Shown: positions 8,061-14,762 of the stretch, in pieces | Layout: every line of letters begins with the position of its first letter | How positions within the stretch are numbered: position 1 is the first letter of the stretch | Source: Rhodospirillaceae bacterium | GTDB lineage: Bacteria > Pseudomonadota > Alphaproteobacteria > Dongiales > Dongiaceae | Assembly (NCBI GenBank): GCA_008012315.1 | Contig: SSEL01000024.1 | Coordinates: 56,208 to 120,207 of the forward strand | DNA length: 64,000 nucleotides | Direction of reading: 5' to 3' | Made by a program: the position numbers and the translations under genes | The notes under the pieces: model-generated | Told to the model about the DNA's origin: nothing | The model's input: the letters and a program-made list of their open reading frames with translations, nothing else | The model's database searches: none

Positions 8061-8137
8061 GAGAGCCACCGCATCGCCCCGGTGGACGATCCGCCGGCAC
8101 CGCACAAAAGGTCAGCAACGAGCTTCTTGCGAGCCAT
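8057..8137 (-). pseudogene. Truncated cytosine methyltransferase start (26 codons)
   Basis: A short frame starting at the ATG at 8135-8137 contains ADLLCGAGGSSTGA, the motif I region of a C5-cytosine methyltransferase, then stops at 8057-8059, overlapping the start of the next methylase-like gene. Nothing else of the enzyme remains. It looks like the stump of a methyltransferase gene after a deletion or replacement, though a functional micro-ORF cannot be excluded. Confidence 0.6.
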
Positions 8138-8211
8138 TATGCTGTCACCATTGCTTGCAGTTCGGAACAGGCGTAGGAATCCGGATAGGCAGCTACCGAG
8201 AGGGTTCCGCC

Positions 8212-8481
8212 ATGCTCGTGTTTGGGAAAACAGCCCGGTATGACCATGATCGCGATATCGTCACGTTCCGCGCGACGGAGGATAGCCGGTTGGTCCCGAT
8301 GGGCGTTTCGCGGGCCGCGCTTCTTGAGCTTGTCAACTTGCCGGAGCCCGGCCCCGAGATGCTCATTTCGATCTATCGAGAATTTGAGCTCGACATTCAG
8401 CGAATCGCCGAGAAGAAGCATGCCCTCGGGGATTTGGAGTTCGATGGGCTGATCCTGGTCAAGGTCGAGGACTTGGCTTAA
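8212..8481 (+). CDS. DUF1488-like protein
   Basis: An 89-residue rightward gene inside the leftward operon. The pattern YDHDRDIVTFRATEDSRLVPMGVSRAALLELV followed by FELDIQRIAEKKHALG and LVKVEDL resembles DUF1488. GAGAGGG lies upstream of the ATG. The next gene looks like a diverged copy. A weak promoter (TTGCTT at 8152, 17 bases, TAGGAA at 8175) lies in the divergent gap. Confidence 0.7.
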   Translation: MLVFGKTARYDHDRDIVTFRATEDSRLVPMGVSRAALLELVNLPEPGPEMLISIYREFELDIQRIAEKKHALGDLEFDGLILVKVEDLA

Positions 8482-8513
8482 GGCTGCCAAGGTGGCGTGC
8501 CGGATGGGGATGT

Positions 8514-8545
8514 GGTTAAACGCTGTATCCAGACCCGCGTTAACC
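8514..8545. promoter_or_regulatory. Inverted repeat upstream of second DUF1488-like gene
   Basis: GGTTAAACGC (8514-8523) and GCGTTAACC (8537-8545) form a near-perfect dyad with a 13-base centre, shortly before the start at 8557. It could be a protein-binding site or an RNA hairpin; there is no T-run, so it is not a terminator. Confidence 0.35.
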
Positions 8546-8556
8546 GGACGAGCCAC

Positions 8557-8829
8557 ATGCCCCTGAAACTCCACGACGAACCCAGCATCTCGCCCCACGA
8601 GTTCCGCATCATCGGCGACGACATGGGCGCGCGAGCAATTTTCAAGATCGCTCATCCGGTCTTGCGCGACGTCTATGGAGCCACAGACGCGGCGGCGACG
8701 GAGAAGGCTTTGCGCCAGCACCTGGACGAGATCAAAGCCATCTGCGAGCGTAAATACGCGGAGATGCCGCCGACCAGGCTGATCAACATCTATTTTGAGA
8801 TCAAGGCTGAGGATCTGAGGCGCGGGTGA
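8557..8829 (+). CDS. DUF1488-like protein, second copy
   Basis: 90 residues (MPLKLHDEPSISPHEFR). Its core, FRIIGDDMGARAIFKIAHPVL, a central helix KALRQHLDEIKAICERKYA, and the ending YFEIKAEDL, parallels the previous gene, so the two are probably diverged paralogues. The ATG at 8557 begins the conserved part; an in-frame ATG at 8497 is possible but would encode an Arg-rich leader. It ends 13 bases before the stop of the convergent leftward gene. Confidence 0.6.
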   Translation: MPLKLHDEPSISPHEFRIIGDDMGARAIFKIAHPVLRDVYGATDAAATEKALRQHLDEIKAICERKYAEMPPTRLINIYFEIKAEDLRRG

Positions 8830-8842
8830 GGTCATGCCGGCT

Positions 8843-9253
8843 TTAGTCCCAATCTGAAGGATCGTCGAAGTCGAAATCGTCGTAGCCATGGAGATGGTCG
8901 TCTTCCTCCATCTCCTGCCGAAGTCGATCTGATTGGTTCTTTCGGCATTTCCCGCAGATCCGATAGACGGGACCGCATGAGCCTTCGTCAGGGTCCCGGG
9001 TGTCCGCGATATCCGTCGCTTCCTGTTTGCACCAGTCGCACGTCCCCGTTCGAGCCTCAGGAGAACGGATAGCCTGGCGGTGCTCGGCAAGGCATTCCTC
9101 GCACAGATCGTCCATTTCACAGCCGAAAGAATCCGTCTCTCCCTGGACACGCGCGACGGCGTCACGGTCGGGGTGAGCGTCGCATTTGGTGCCCTCGGGG
9201 AGGGAGTGATAGGAGCCCGGCAGCGTGGAGATCGGTCCGGTGACGTCAGCCAT
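8843..9253 (-). CDS. Zinc-binding phage protein with multiple Cys pairs
   Basis: About 136 residues (MADVTGPISTLPGSYHSLPEG). It has four Cys clusters: CDAHPDRDA with C-x-H, LCEECLAEH, TCDWCKQEA and ICGKCRKNQ, so one or two zinc ions are probably bound. The C-terminus is strongly acidic (EEDDHLHGYDDFDFDDPSDWD). The ATG at 9251-9253 has AAGGGG upstream. An acidic tail joined to a zinc finger suggests a protein-interaction or DNA-mimic role, but that is speculative. Confidence 0.65.
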   Translation of the reverse strand: MADVTGPISTLPGSYHSLPEGTKCDAHPDRDAVARVQGETDSFGCEMDDLCEECLAEHRQAIRSPEARTGTCDWCKQEATDIADTRDPDEGSCGPVYRICGKCRKNQSDRLRQEMEEDDHLHGYDDFDFDDPSDWD

Positions 9254-9330
9254 TATGCATACCCCTTCATGCACTTGCTGTTGGGCCGATGAAATGGCAG
9301 GCTTTTGACCAGCAACAATGGGAGGGCTCG

Positions 9331-9600
9331 ATGACCGAGCATTACAGAGGATTCGATTTCGACGTGCTGGTGTCGTTCGCCACGGATCATTCCTGCGGCG
9401 GCAATTTCACCGCTAGGCCTGTCACCCCCGAAATGGTGGAGCGGTTTAAGAACACTTATGCGCTCATCGAAATGAGGATGCCGATACACGTCGTGAGCGC
9501 GCCCGGAGGCGTGGACATGGCAACCTGGCCAGCTCAGCACTTTGCCGAAATCGCGCGCGAGACAATCGACAAGGCTCTTGAGGATTTTCCGGAGCATTAA
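9331..9600 (+). CDS. Small hypothetical protein, rightward insert
   Basis: 89 residues (MTEHYRGFDFDVLVSFATDH) with a good Shine-Dalgarno (GGGAGG) before the ATG at 9331. An earlier in-frame ATG exists at 9289 without a ribosome site. No domain is recognised. The gene ends by sharing its last four bases with the stop of the convergent leftward ASCH-like gene. Confidence 0.6.
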   Translation: MTEHYRGFDFDVLVSFATDHSCGGNFTARPVTPEMVERFKNTYALIEMRMPIHVVSAPGGVDMATWPAQHFAEIARETIDKALEDFPEH

Positions 9601-10226
9601 GCTACCTCGCTCAACTGATCGATGTTGCTCTTGTGCACGGTGAAGCTCAGCGCGACGACCTCGGGGTTTTGGTCCCAGGAATCGAAGCCATGCAACTCAC
9701 ACCAAAGCTTTTGAAAATGGCCGGCTGCCGAGGCCCATCCGCCGGGGCTTTCGATTGTCCATCCGTCGCCAATGTCTCGGGGGCCGAAACCATCATCGAG
9801 CTTGCCGGCGGTGAAACCCTCAGCGATCGCGTCCTCTTCGCTGATATCCGGCAGGTGCTCGACTTTCGCCGCCGTGACGGTCAGCGTCATCCGCGAGGCC
9901 CAGCGAGGCAGAAAGATCGCGGGCCGGAGCTTGCCTCGACATCCGTCGTTGGGCTCTTGATCGTAGTCGGCCTCATAGCTGATCAGCGAGCCGGCAGGGA
10001 TTTCTCGGGGCTTCAACTTGTCGTACCGAGCCTCAGCCCGCCAATTCTCCCGGACCCAAAGACGGTCTCCGGGCCTCACATAGTTCCAATTCGTAAAGCA
10101 AATGGCGCCGTCAGGATGGGGGCCGCGCTTGACCAGTTTCCACCGAAGCCGCCTGGTCATGGTCTTGCGTCCGTCCAGCAGTGCGCGCACCATGGCGCCG
10201 CTGTAGATGATGGGGGAATTGATCAT
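9597..10226 (-). CDS. ASCH-domain phage protein
   Basis: 209 residues with the features of the phage ASCH-like family: IYSGAMVRALLDGRKTMTRRLRW at the start, VRPGDRLWVRENWR, RPAIFLPRWASRMTLTVT, LPDISEEDAIAEGF and a C-terminal FQKLWCELHGFDSWDQNPEV. ASCH domains are beta-barrels related to PUA folds that bind RNA or modified nucleotides. It is common in early regions of phages; its exact role is not known. Confidence 0.82.
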   Translation of the reverse strand: MINSPIIYSGAMVRALLDGRKTMTRRLRWKLVKRGPHPDGAICFTNWNYVRPGDRLWVRENWRAEARYDKLKPREIPAGSLISYEADYDQEPNDGCRGKLRPAIFLPRWASRMTLTVTAAKVEHLPDISEEDAIAEGFTAGKLDDGFGPRDIGDGWTIESPGGWASAAGHFQKLWCELHGFDSWDQNPEVVALSFTVHKSNIDQLSEVA

Positions 10227-11083
10227 GACAATGTCCGATCGGGGAGGCGCTTATGGACTTCGCCGATAACCTCATGGCGTCGCCGGCATATGGCGCGGCA
10301 GGGGTGTTTCTCCTGATGATCGTCGGCGCTGGTGTTGCCGGGACGTATTTCTCCTGGAGTAAGCGTGGCAGCCCTAAGGCTCGCCTGCTCTCTCTTTATC
10401 TGATCGGATATCCTGCCATCGCCTACCTGGTCTGGAATCCCTACTTCGACACGATTGCCACATTCCCCGCGGCTGTGAGGGCGGCCGTGGCGCTGGGCTT
10501 GATGTTTGGCTTCCTTGTCTGGTGCGCGATCGCGGCCTCCATTTGGAACCACATCAGCCCCAGGTAAGCCGGTCTGACCTGCATTGACCTGTTGCCGCAG
10601 CTCACGCATATGCTTCTTGGCAAGCCCGTCGCACTGCCGGTTTACCCAATTGCGCCCGTCGCCTTTCTTGTGCCCTTTGACGTGGCGGACTGATACCTCC
10701 AGGCCGGCCAGCAATTCGGCGATCACTTTGAGCCCCTTGCGTTGGCGCTTAGTGATCTTGGCCCGGGCATCGATCTGATGGCCGCCAGGAGCCGGCCTCT
10801 CGATAGTGCGAGGGATGACCATGCAGATCGCGGTTAAGGCCGCAGAACAGTCGCTTTGGAGCATGACGTGCCGTGAAATCAGGCCGCGTGATTTCGCTAC
10901 CGCAAGCCCGTTGGCGATCGCGATCAGCTCGGCGTGCATGACATCGGCGACCGGCTCCTTGACTATGCCGCTGACGGTGACCGATCTCTGGCCGTCCGCC
11001 TTCAGCCAGGACGCCCAGCCGGCAACCTTGGTCTTCGGATCGACCGAGGCATCGGCAAAAATGGTCACGTCCGGCTTATTCAT
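10223..11083 (-). CDS. RNase H-like protein with unusual C-terminal extension
   Basis: 286 codons. Residues 1-165 are an RNase HI fold: FADASVD (first Asp), MHAELIAIANGL (Glu), LQSDCSAAL (second Asp), HVKGHKKGD and WVNRQCDGLAKKHM (fourth acidic residue). It should cut RNA in RNA-DNA hybrids during phage replication. The remaining 110 or so residues are Arg/Gly/Pro/His-rich and lie antisense to the rightward membrane-protein gene at 10253-10567, so they look like shadow sequence and the ancestral stop may have been lost. The ATG at 11081-11083 overlaps the upstream stop. Confidence 0.75.
   Translation of the reverse strand: MNKPDVTIFADASVDPKTKVAGWASWLKADGQRSVTVSGIVKEPVADVMHAELIAIANGLAVAKSRGLISRHVMLQSDCSAALTAICMVIPRTIERPAPGGHQIDARAKITKRQRKGLKVIAELLAGLEVSVRHVKGHKKGDGRNWVNRQCDGLAKKHMRELRQQVNAGQTGLPGADVVPNGGRDRAPDKEAKHQAQRHGRPHSRGECGNRVEVGIPDQVGDGRISDQIKREQASLRAATLTPGEIRPGNTSADDHQEKHPCRAICRRRHEVIGEVHKRLPDRTLS
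10253..10567 (+). CDS. Membrane protein with about three helices
   Basis: 104 residues with hydrophobic segments at about 15-32, 45-62 and 76-97, separated by short charged loops (SWSKRGSPKARLL). GGGGAGG lies before the ATG. The gene lies entirely antisense to the C-terminal part of the RNase H-like frame. It could be a holin-like or exclusion-type inner membrane protein; no family is recognised. Confidence 0.6.
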   Translation: MDFADNLMASPAYGAAGVFLLMIVGAGVAGTYFSWSKRGSPKARLLSLYLIGYPAIAYLVWNPYFDTIATFPAAVRAAVALGLMFGFLVWCAIAASIWNHISPR

Positions 11084-11301
11084 CGGCTGAACGCCATTTC
11101 GATGCACACCCAGGCGGAAAAGCCGAAGATGCCGGCCGCCCCGAACAGGATGATCATGCCGGCTGCCGCCGCCGATCGATCCAAGAGGGCGTTTCGATCC
11201 TGCGTGCCCCAACTGTCGAGCCACTCCAAGGTGAACCTGGCGCCGAAGGCAAGGCAGAGCGTCGCCAAGGCCAGATTGATGAGGGCGCCGGCGGTCGCCA
11301 T
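11080..11301 (-). CDS. Small membrane protein (73 aa)
   Basis: Two hydrophobic helices, residues 3-22 (ALINLALATLCLAFGARF) and 46-68 (AGMIILFGAAGIFGFSAWVC), with a polar loop between. The start overlaps the TAA of the gene upstream, and its stop overlaps the RNase H start, so it is co-translated with them. Function unknown. Confidence 0.6.
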   Translation of the reverse strand: MATAGALINLALATLCLAFGARFTLEWLDSWGTQDRNALLDRSAAAAGMIILFGAAGIFGFSAWVCIEMAFSR

Positions 11302-11612
11302 TAAGCATCACTGCTGAGCGGTTCGTCATGATCGGCTCCGGTGTTGGTTTCCCACGGGGCGGGAGCGGGCTGGGCTGCGTCGGGCTGGCCGACTTCGGCC
11401 GCGGGCTCCGGCGCCGGCATGGTCACCTCGAACTTGATCTTGGCGAACATGGCCTCGGCTTCGTCCTTCAGGATCCCGAAATCCCGGGTTTCGGCGACGA
11501 GCAGGTCTCTCCGCAGGCACAGTTCACGGAGGGTGGCTTCGACCTGCGAGACGCAACCGTTGAATTGATCGGCGGCGGCCGTGAGGGCTTTCATTCTGGC
11601 GAGTGCTGACAT
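11301..11612 (-). CDS. Hypothetical phage protein with coiled coil
   Basis: 103 residues. The first 65 form a helical, coiled-coil-like region (ALTAAADQFNGCVSQVEATL, then RRDLLVAETRDFGILKDEAEAM); the rest is Pro/Ala-rich and ends acidic. No domain is recognised. It lies between a small membrane protein and the conserved protein at 11622-12002. Confidence 0.6.
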   Translation of the reverse strand: MSALARMKALTAAADQFNGCVSQVEATLRELCLRRDLLVAETRDFGILKDEAEAMFAKIKFEVTMPAPEPAAEVGQPDAAQPAPAPWETNTGADHDEPLSSDA

Positions 11613-11621
11613 TGGGGTTCC

Positions 11622-12002
11622 TCAGAAAGTGAGATCGTCATCATCGAAGGATTCGGACGCGCTCATATTGTCGTCATCGGGATCTTCGTCGTCGGGTGCG
11701 GGCAGCGACTTGTAGCCAGGCGGCCGATAGGGCGCGTTCATCCGCTTGACCGTCGCGAGATCCGTCGGCGTGACGGAGAAGAGCGCGCCACCGCCGTAGA
11801 AGTGGCTGACATATCCCTTCTCGAAATCGCCTTCGTTGGGAACGTCGACGCGGAGCATCTTGGCGCCGAAGCGGTCTACCTCCATGATCCGGCCGGCATG
11901 ACTGCGGTGGCCGAAGATCTCCACGACGGCATATTCGTCGGCGGGCGTCTCGGCTTCGGGCTGGTCTGCCGCCGGTTGGGCGGCTTCTTCCATTCCATCC
12001 AT
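11622..12002 (-). CDS. Conserved hypothetical phage protein with acidic tail
   Basis: 126 residues. The core EYAVVEIFGHRSHAGRIMEVDRFGAK, then LRVDVPNEGDFEKGYVSHFYGGGALFSVTPTD, belongs to a beta-rich family I associate with recombination regions of alphaproteobacterial phages. The tail is very acidic (DDEDPDDDN, DDDDLTF), like SSB-type tails that recruit partners. GAGGA precedes the start. Function unknown. Confidence 0.65.
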   Translation of the reverse strand: MDGMEEAAQPAADQPEAETPADEYAVVEIFGHRSHAGRIMEVDRFGAKMLRVDVPNEGDFEKGYVSHFYGGGALFSVTPTDLATVKRMNAPYRPPGYKSLPAPDDEDPDDDNMSASESFDDDDLTF

Positions 12003-12009
12003 GTTGTCC

Positions 12010-13233
12010 TCAGGGGTTGAGTTGCGTTTGAGCGGCCAGCTCGCCGAACCGGGCCTTGATGGCTTTCTGGATTTTCACCTCCCAGGTCGGCTGGGCGATC
12101 TTGAGATTGGAAAGGGTCGTCTCATGCGTGGAGGCCCAAAGCTTCAGCCAGTCGTCGGACCGGGCCTTGCCGATGATGGTGCTGGCTTCCTTGCACCAAG
12201 CTTCCCAGTCGGTTGAGCCATCTTCCTTGAGGCCGACGCGCAGCATCTTGACCTGATCGGCGTCTGCCATTGGCGGTTCGGCGGCGGTGCTGCTGCCCTC
12301 AGGCTTCCTGGGATCCTCGGCCTTGGCGTCTTCCTGCGAAGCGGCCTGTTGCTGGCCTTCCTTGACGCCGCCCGGTTCCTGGTCAAGCGACTTGTCGCCG
12401 GCCTCCTGCTTCTGCTGGGCGCCGGCCAGTTCCGCAGCGAGCGTTGCGGCCGCGACAGAGGGGAATTCTTCCTCGGCTGAAACTTCCTGACGCTTGATTG
12501 ACTGCAGCGAGATCCTCAGATTGACGAGATCCTGCGTGGTCATTGCTTCGGCCTTCATGCCGATCTTGGCTTCGATCCGCTCCTTCGAGACGCTGATTTC
12601 GGCGAAGGCTTTCAACATCTTGGCGATGCGAACCGGCAGTGGCTCCGAACTCTCGCCCTTTTCCAGTGTCTGCCGGCAGGCATCTTCGGCCTGGTACCGG
12701 ACGTAGGGCGGGATGACGCGGAAGATCATTTCGCGGAGCCGGCGGGCGCCGTTATTGGCGTTGTTCTCGTAGATATCCCGCATGTCGGTGAGTGTTTCGG
12801 CACCGCCCCTCTTGTCGCGCTTGTGCGGCACGATGAAGCTTGTCTCCGCCCGGGTATTCGTCTGAACGTCCCAGGCGAAGGCGATCATCTCGGATTCCGC
12901 CTTATCGTCGTTCCGGGATAGTTCCTTGATGCCGTAATCGATGTTGCCCCAGCAGCGGGCCAGCTCGGTCGCCAGATGGATCGAGGGGCCGGAAACGGTC
13001 TGGCCGCCGCGGGGGAACTTGAAGAAGGCACGCTCGGCCAGCAGTTTCTGCCCGCAGCTCTCCATGATCTTGGAGATCGCCATCGGTTCCGACCGGGGAA
13101 TGTTCTGAGCGACGATGACCATCGCCTGGACTTCGGCAATGGCCCGGCTCTGCTCGATATGGGTAGCCTGGCTGGCCGGGGCGGCGGGGCGCCCACCGAG
13201 GTGAGATTGCAGCGCGACGGCTTGCTTGCTCAT
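12010..13233 (-). CDS. Conserved phage protein, possible recombination/annealing partner
   Basis: 407 residues. Residues about 30-220 are the conserved part: AMVIVAQNIPRSEPMAISKI, FPRGGQTVSGPSIHLATELARCWGNIDYGIKEL, TLTDMRDIYENNANNGARRLREMIFRVIPPYV. A Gln/Glu/Ala-rich linker (about 265-325) leads to a short C-terminal domain. This family recurs beside RecE/lambda-exonuclease-like genes and, as here, precedes one in the same transcript order. That position suits a single-strand annealing protein, but the fold is not one of the named annealing families I can identify. Confidence 0.65.
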   Translation of the reverse strand: MSKQAVALQSHLGGRPAAPASQATHIEQSRAIAEVQAMVIVAQNIPRSEPMAISKIMESCGQKLLAERAFFKFPRGGQTVSGPSIHLATELARCWGNIDYGIKELSRNDDKAESEMIAFAWDVQTNTRAETSFIVPHKRDKRGGAETLTDMRDIYENNANNGARRLREMIFRVIPPYVRYQAEDACRQTLEKGESSEPLPVRIAKMLKAFAEISVSKERIEAKIGMKAEAMTTQDLVNLRISLQSIKRQEVSAEEEFPSVAAATLAAELAGAQQKQEAGDKSLDQEPGGVKEGQQQAASQEDAKAEDPRKPEGSSTAAEPPMADADQVKMLRVGLKEDGSTDWEAWCKEASTIIGKARSDDWLKLWASTHETTLSNLKIAQPTWEVKIQKAIKARFGELAAQTQLNP

Positions 13234-13236
13234 TTT

Positions 13237-14157
13237 TTAAACTCCGACAACGGTATTGGTGAACTGGCCGGATTCGTGGCGCTGGTCGAGGCGCCGTTCG
13301 ATGTATGCCGGCATATCGATCTCGACGACGCCCTCCGAGTATCCCGGCCATTCTCCGGCATCGAGGGCGGCGTGAAGGCGGTCGAGGGCGTGACGATTCT
13401 GCAGGCGGCCCCAATCCAGGGCGGCATCCTTCATCGTGGCCACCGTCGTCACGTAAGGTGGCTCCTTCTCCTGGGCGACGAAGAAATAGATCGGGTTATC
13501 GATGCCGAGGGCGGTCAGGATGTCGATGCAGAGGGCCGCACCCTGGTGGTAACCGAGGTCGAAGGCGTCTCGCTCGAACTTGTCCGGCCGCGCGTTCCTC
13601 GTGGTTTTGTAATTGGGGAAGAAGCGGCTTCCGCTCGGGAACCAGTCAGGCCGGGTCTTCAGGTAGATACCGGTCTGGCTATCCTGCCAGATGCAAGTCT
13701 TTTCCGGCGATCCATCGGCGAAGGCCTGGCGGGCAAGTGGATGGGCCGCAATCGATGCCGCCATGGCTTTCAGCATGAGCCAGTCGTCATGACTGATGAT
13801 CGGCGTCCCCGCTTCGGCAAGCCCCGCATGCTCGGCGAGCCATGCCTTGCCTTCCTTGGTGCGGCCGTCGTGGCCCTCCGGCTTGACAACCACGGTCTTG
13901 CGGAACTTTTCCTCACCTTCAAGGATGATCGTATGCGCGGCCTGGCCGATGCGCAGCGCGGGCGTATCTTTCTTCGGCGTGGCATTAGGGTTGAGAGAAG
14001 ACTGCTGCCAGAAATGCGCCAGCGATTTCTGCTCGATCATGACCAGGCCCGATCCGGAGACCGAGGGGCCGATGCAGCATTGCCCGTGGTATTCATCCAT
14101 CGGGAGGTCATAAAAGCCGGGCTTACTGATTTTTCCAAACTGAACGGGCGCATTCAT
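13237..14157 (-). CDS. RecE-like exonuclease (PD-(D/E)XK, DUF3799-like)
   Basis: 306 residues resembling the nuclease part of exonuclease VIII. Markers in order: MDEYHGQCCIGPSVSGSGLVMI, ALRIGQAAHTIILEGEEKF, TGIYLKTRPDWF, FFPNYKTTRNA, FDLGYHQGAALCIDIL. Such enzymes resect double-strand ends to give 3' tails for annealing. The nuclease motif usually reads D-x-K-T; here it is N-Y-K-T, so the metal-binding Asp appears replaced by Asn. Either this branch uses another residue or the enzyme is weakened. Its start overlaps the stop of the DnaQ-like gene. Confidence 0.82.
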   Translation of the reverse strand: MNAPVQFGKISKPGFYDLPMDEYHGQCCIGPSVSGSGLVMIEQKSLAHFWQQSSLNPNATPKKDTPALRIGQAAHTIILEGEEKFRKTVVVKPEGHDGRTKEGKAWLAEHAGLAEAGTPIISHDDWLMLKAMAASIAAHPLARQAFADGSPEKTCIWQDSQTGIYLKTRPDWFPSGSRFFPNYKTTRNARPDKFERDAFDLGYHQGAALCIDILTALGIDNPIYFFVAQEKEPPYVTTVATMKDAALDWGRLQNRHALDRLHAALDAGEWPGYSEGVVEIDMPAYIERRLDQRHESGQFTNTVVGV

Positions 14158-14762
14158 AGCGGCACTCCCACGTTAACGAGACCAAGGGTTTTGAGATGGT
14201 GAAAAAGGCGGATCGTGGCGCGGACGTCGTGGATGGCTCGATGGGCGCCGTCCATTTCCTCGCCAAAGATGATTTTGATCGCCTCGGCAAGCTTTGGCGT
14301 CTTTGGGCCATTGATGCCGGCGGCAAGCATCTTTTCGGTTGGCGGCATCTTGCAGATTGGCGTCACCGCTTTCATGACGCAGAATTCCGGCAGCCGTTTC
14401 CCGCGACTTGGCAGCCCGGCACGGACCCATTCGCCCCGGACGAGTTTCAGATCGAACTGGATGCCGTAGGCGACGAGCAAGTCGCATTGCTCCACAGCAG
14501 CGGCAAAATCATTAAGAACCTCAGCAACGGGACGGCCGTCGGCTTTGAGGATATCCGTGCTGAGGCCATGCAGCTTTTCGAGATCAGCCGGCATCTCCCA
14601 GCCGTCGGGGCTAATCAATGCCTCCAAAGTCGAGATCTCAGCGCCGTCGCCGTCGACCAGGATGGCGGCGATCGAAGCGACGCGGGGTTGCGACGGGTCA
14701 TCGAAAGGTAGCCGGTAGTTAGGCAGCCCGGTGGTTTCGACGTCAAATACGAGCGCCTTCAT
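14154..14762 (-). CDS. DnaQ-like 3'-5' exonuclease (DEDDh)
   Basis: 202 residues with the full DEDDh set: VFDVETTGL (Exo I), LLVAYGIQFDLKLV (Exo II) and GAHRAIHDVRAT (Exo III with His and Asp). It degrades single-stranded 3' ends and could serve proofreading, recombination or nucleotide scavenging. The length fits a free-standing exonuclease. Start and stop overlap both neighbours by four bases. Confidence 0.9.
   Translation of the reverse strand: MKALVFDVETTGLPNYRLPFDDPSQPRVASIAAILVDGDGAEISTLEALISPDGWEMPADLEKLHGLSTDILKADGRPVAEVLNDFAAAVEQCDLLVAYGIQFDLKLVRGEWVRAGLPSRGKRLPEFCVMKAVTPICKMPPTEKMLAAGINGPKTPKLAEAIKIIFGEEMDGAHRAIHDVRATIRLFHHLKTLGLVNVGVPL

Noticed and set aside
8137..9165. Long leftward open frame of 342 codons
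   Set aside because: It is the shadow of the two DUF1488-like rightward genes and part of the zinc protein gene; its composition is Arg/Leu-rich and it shows no domain.
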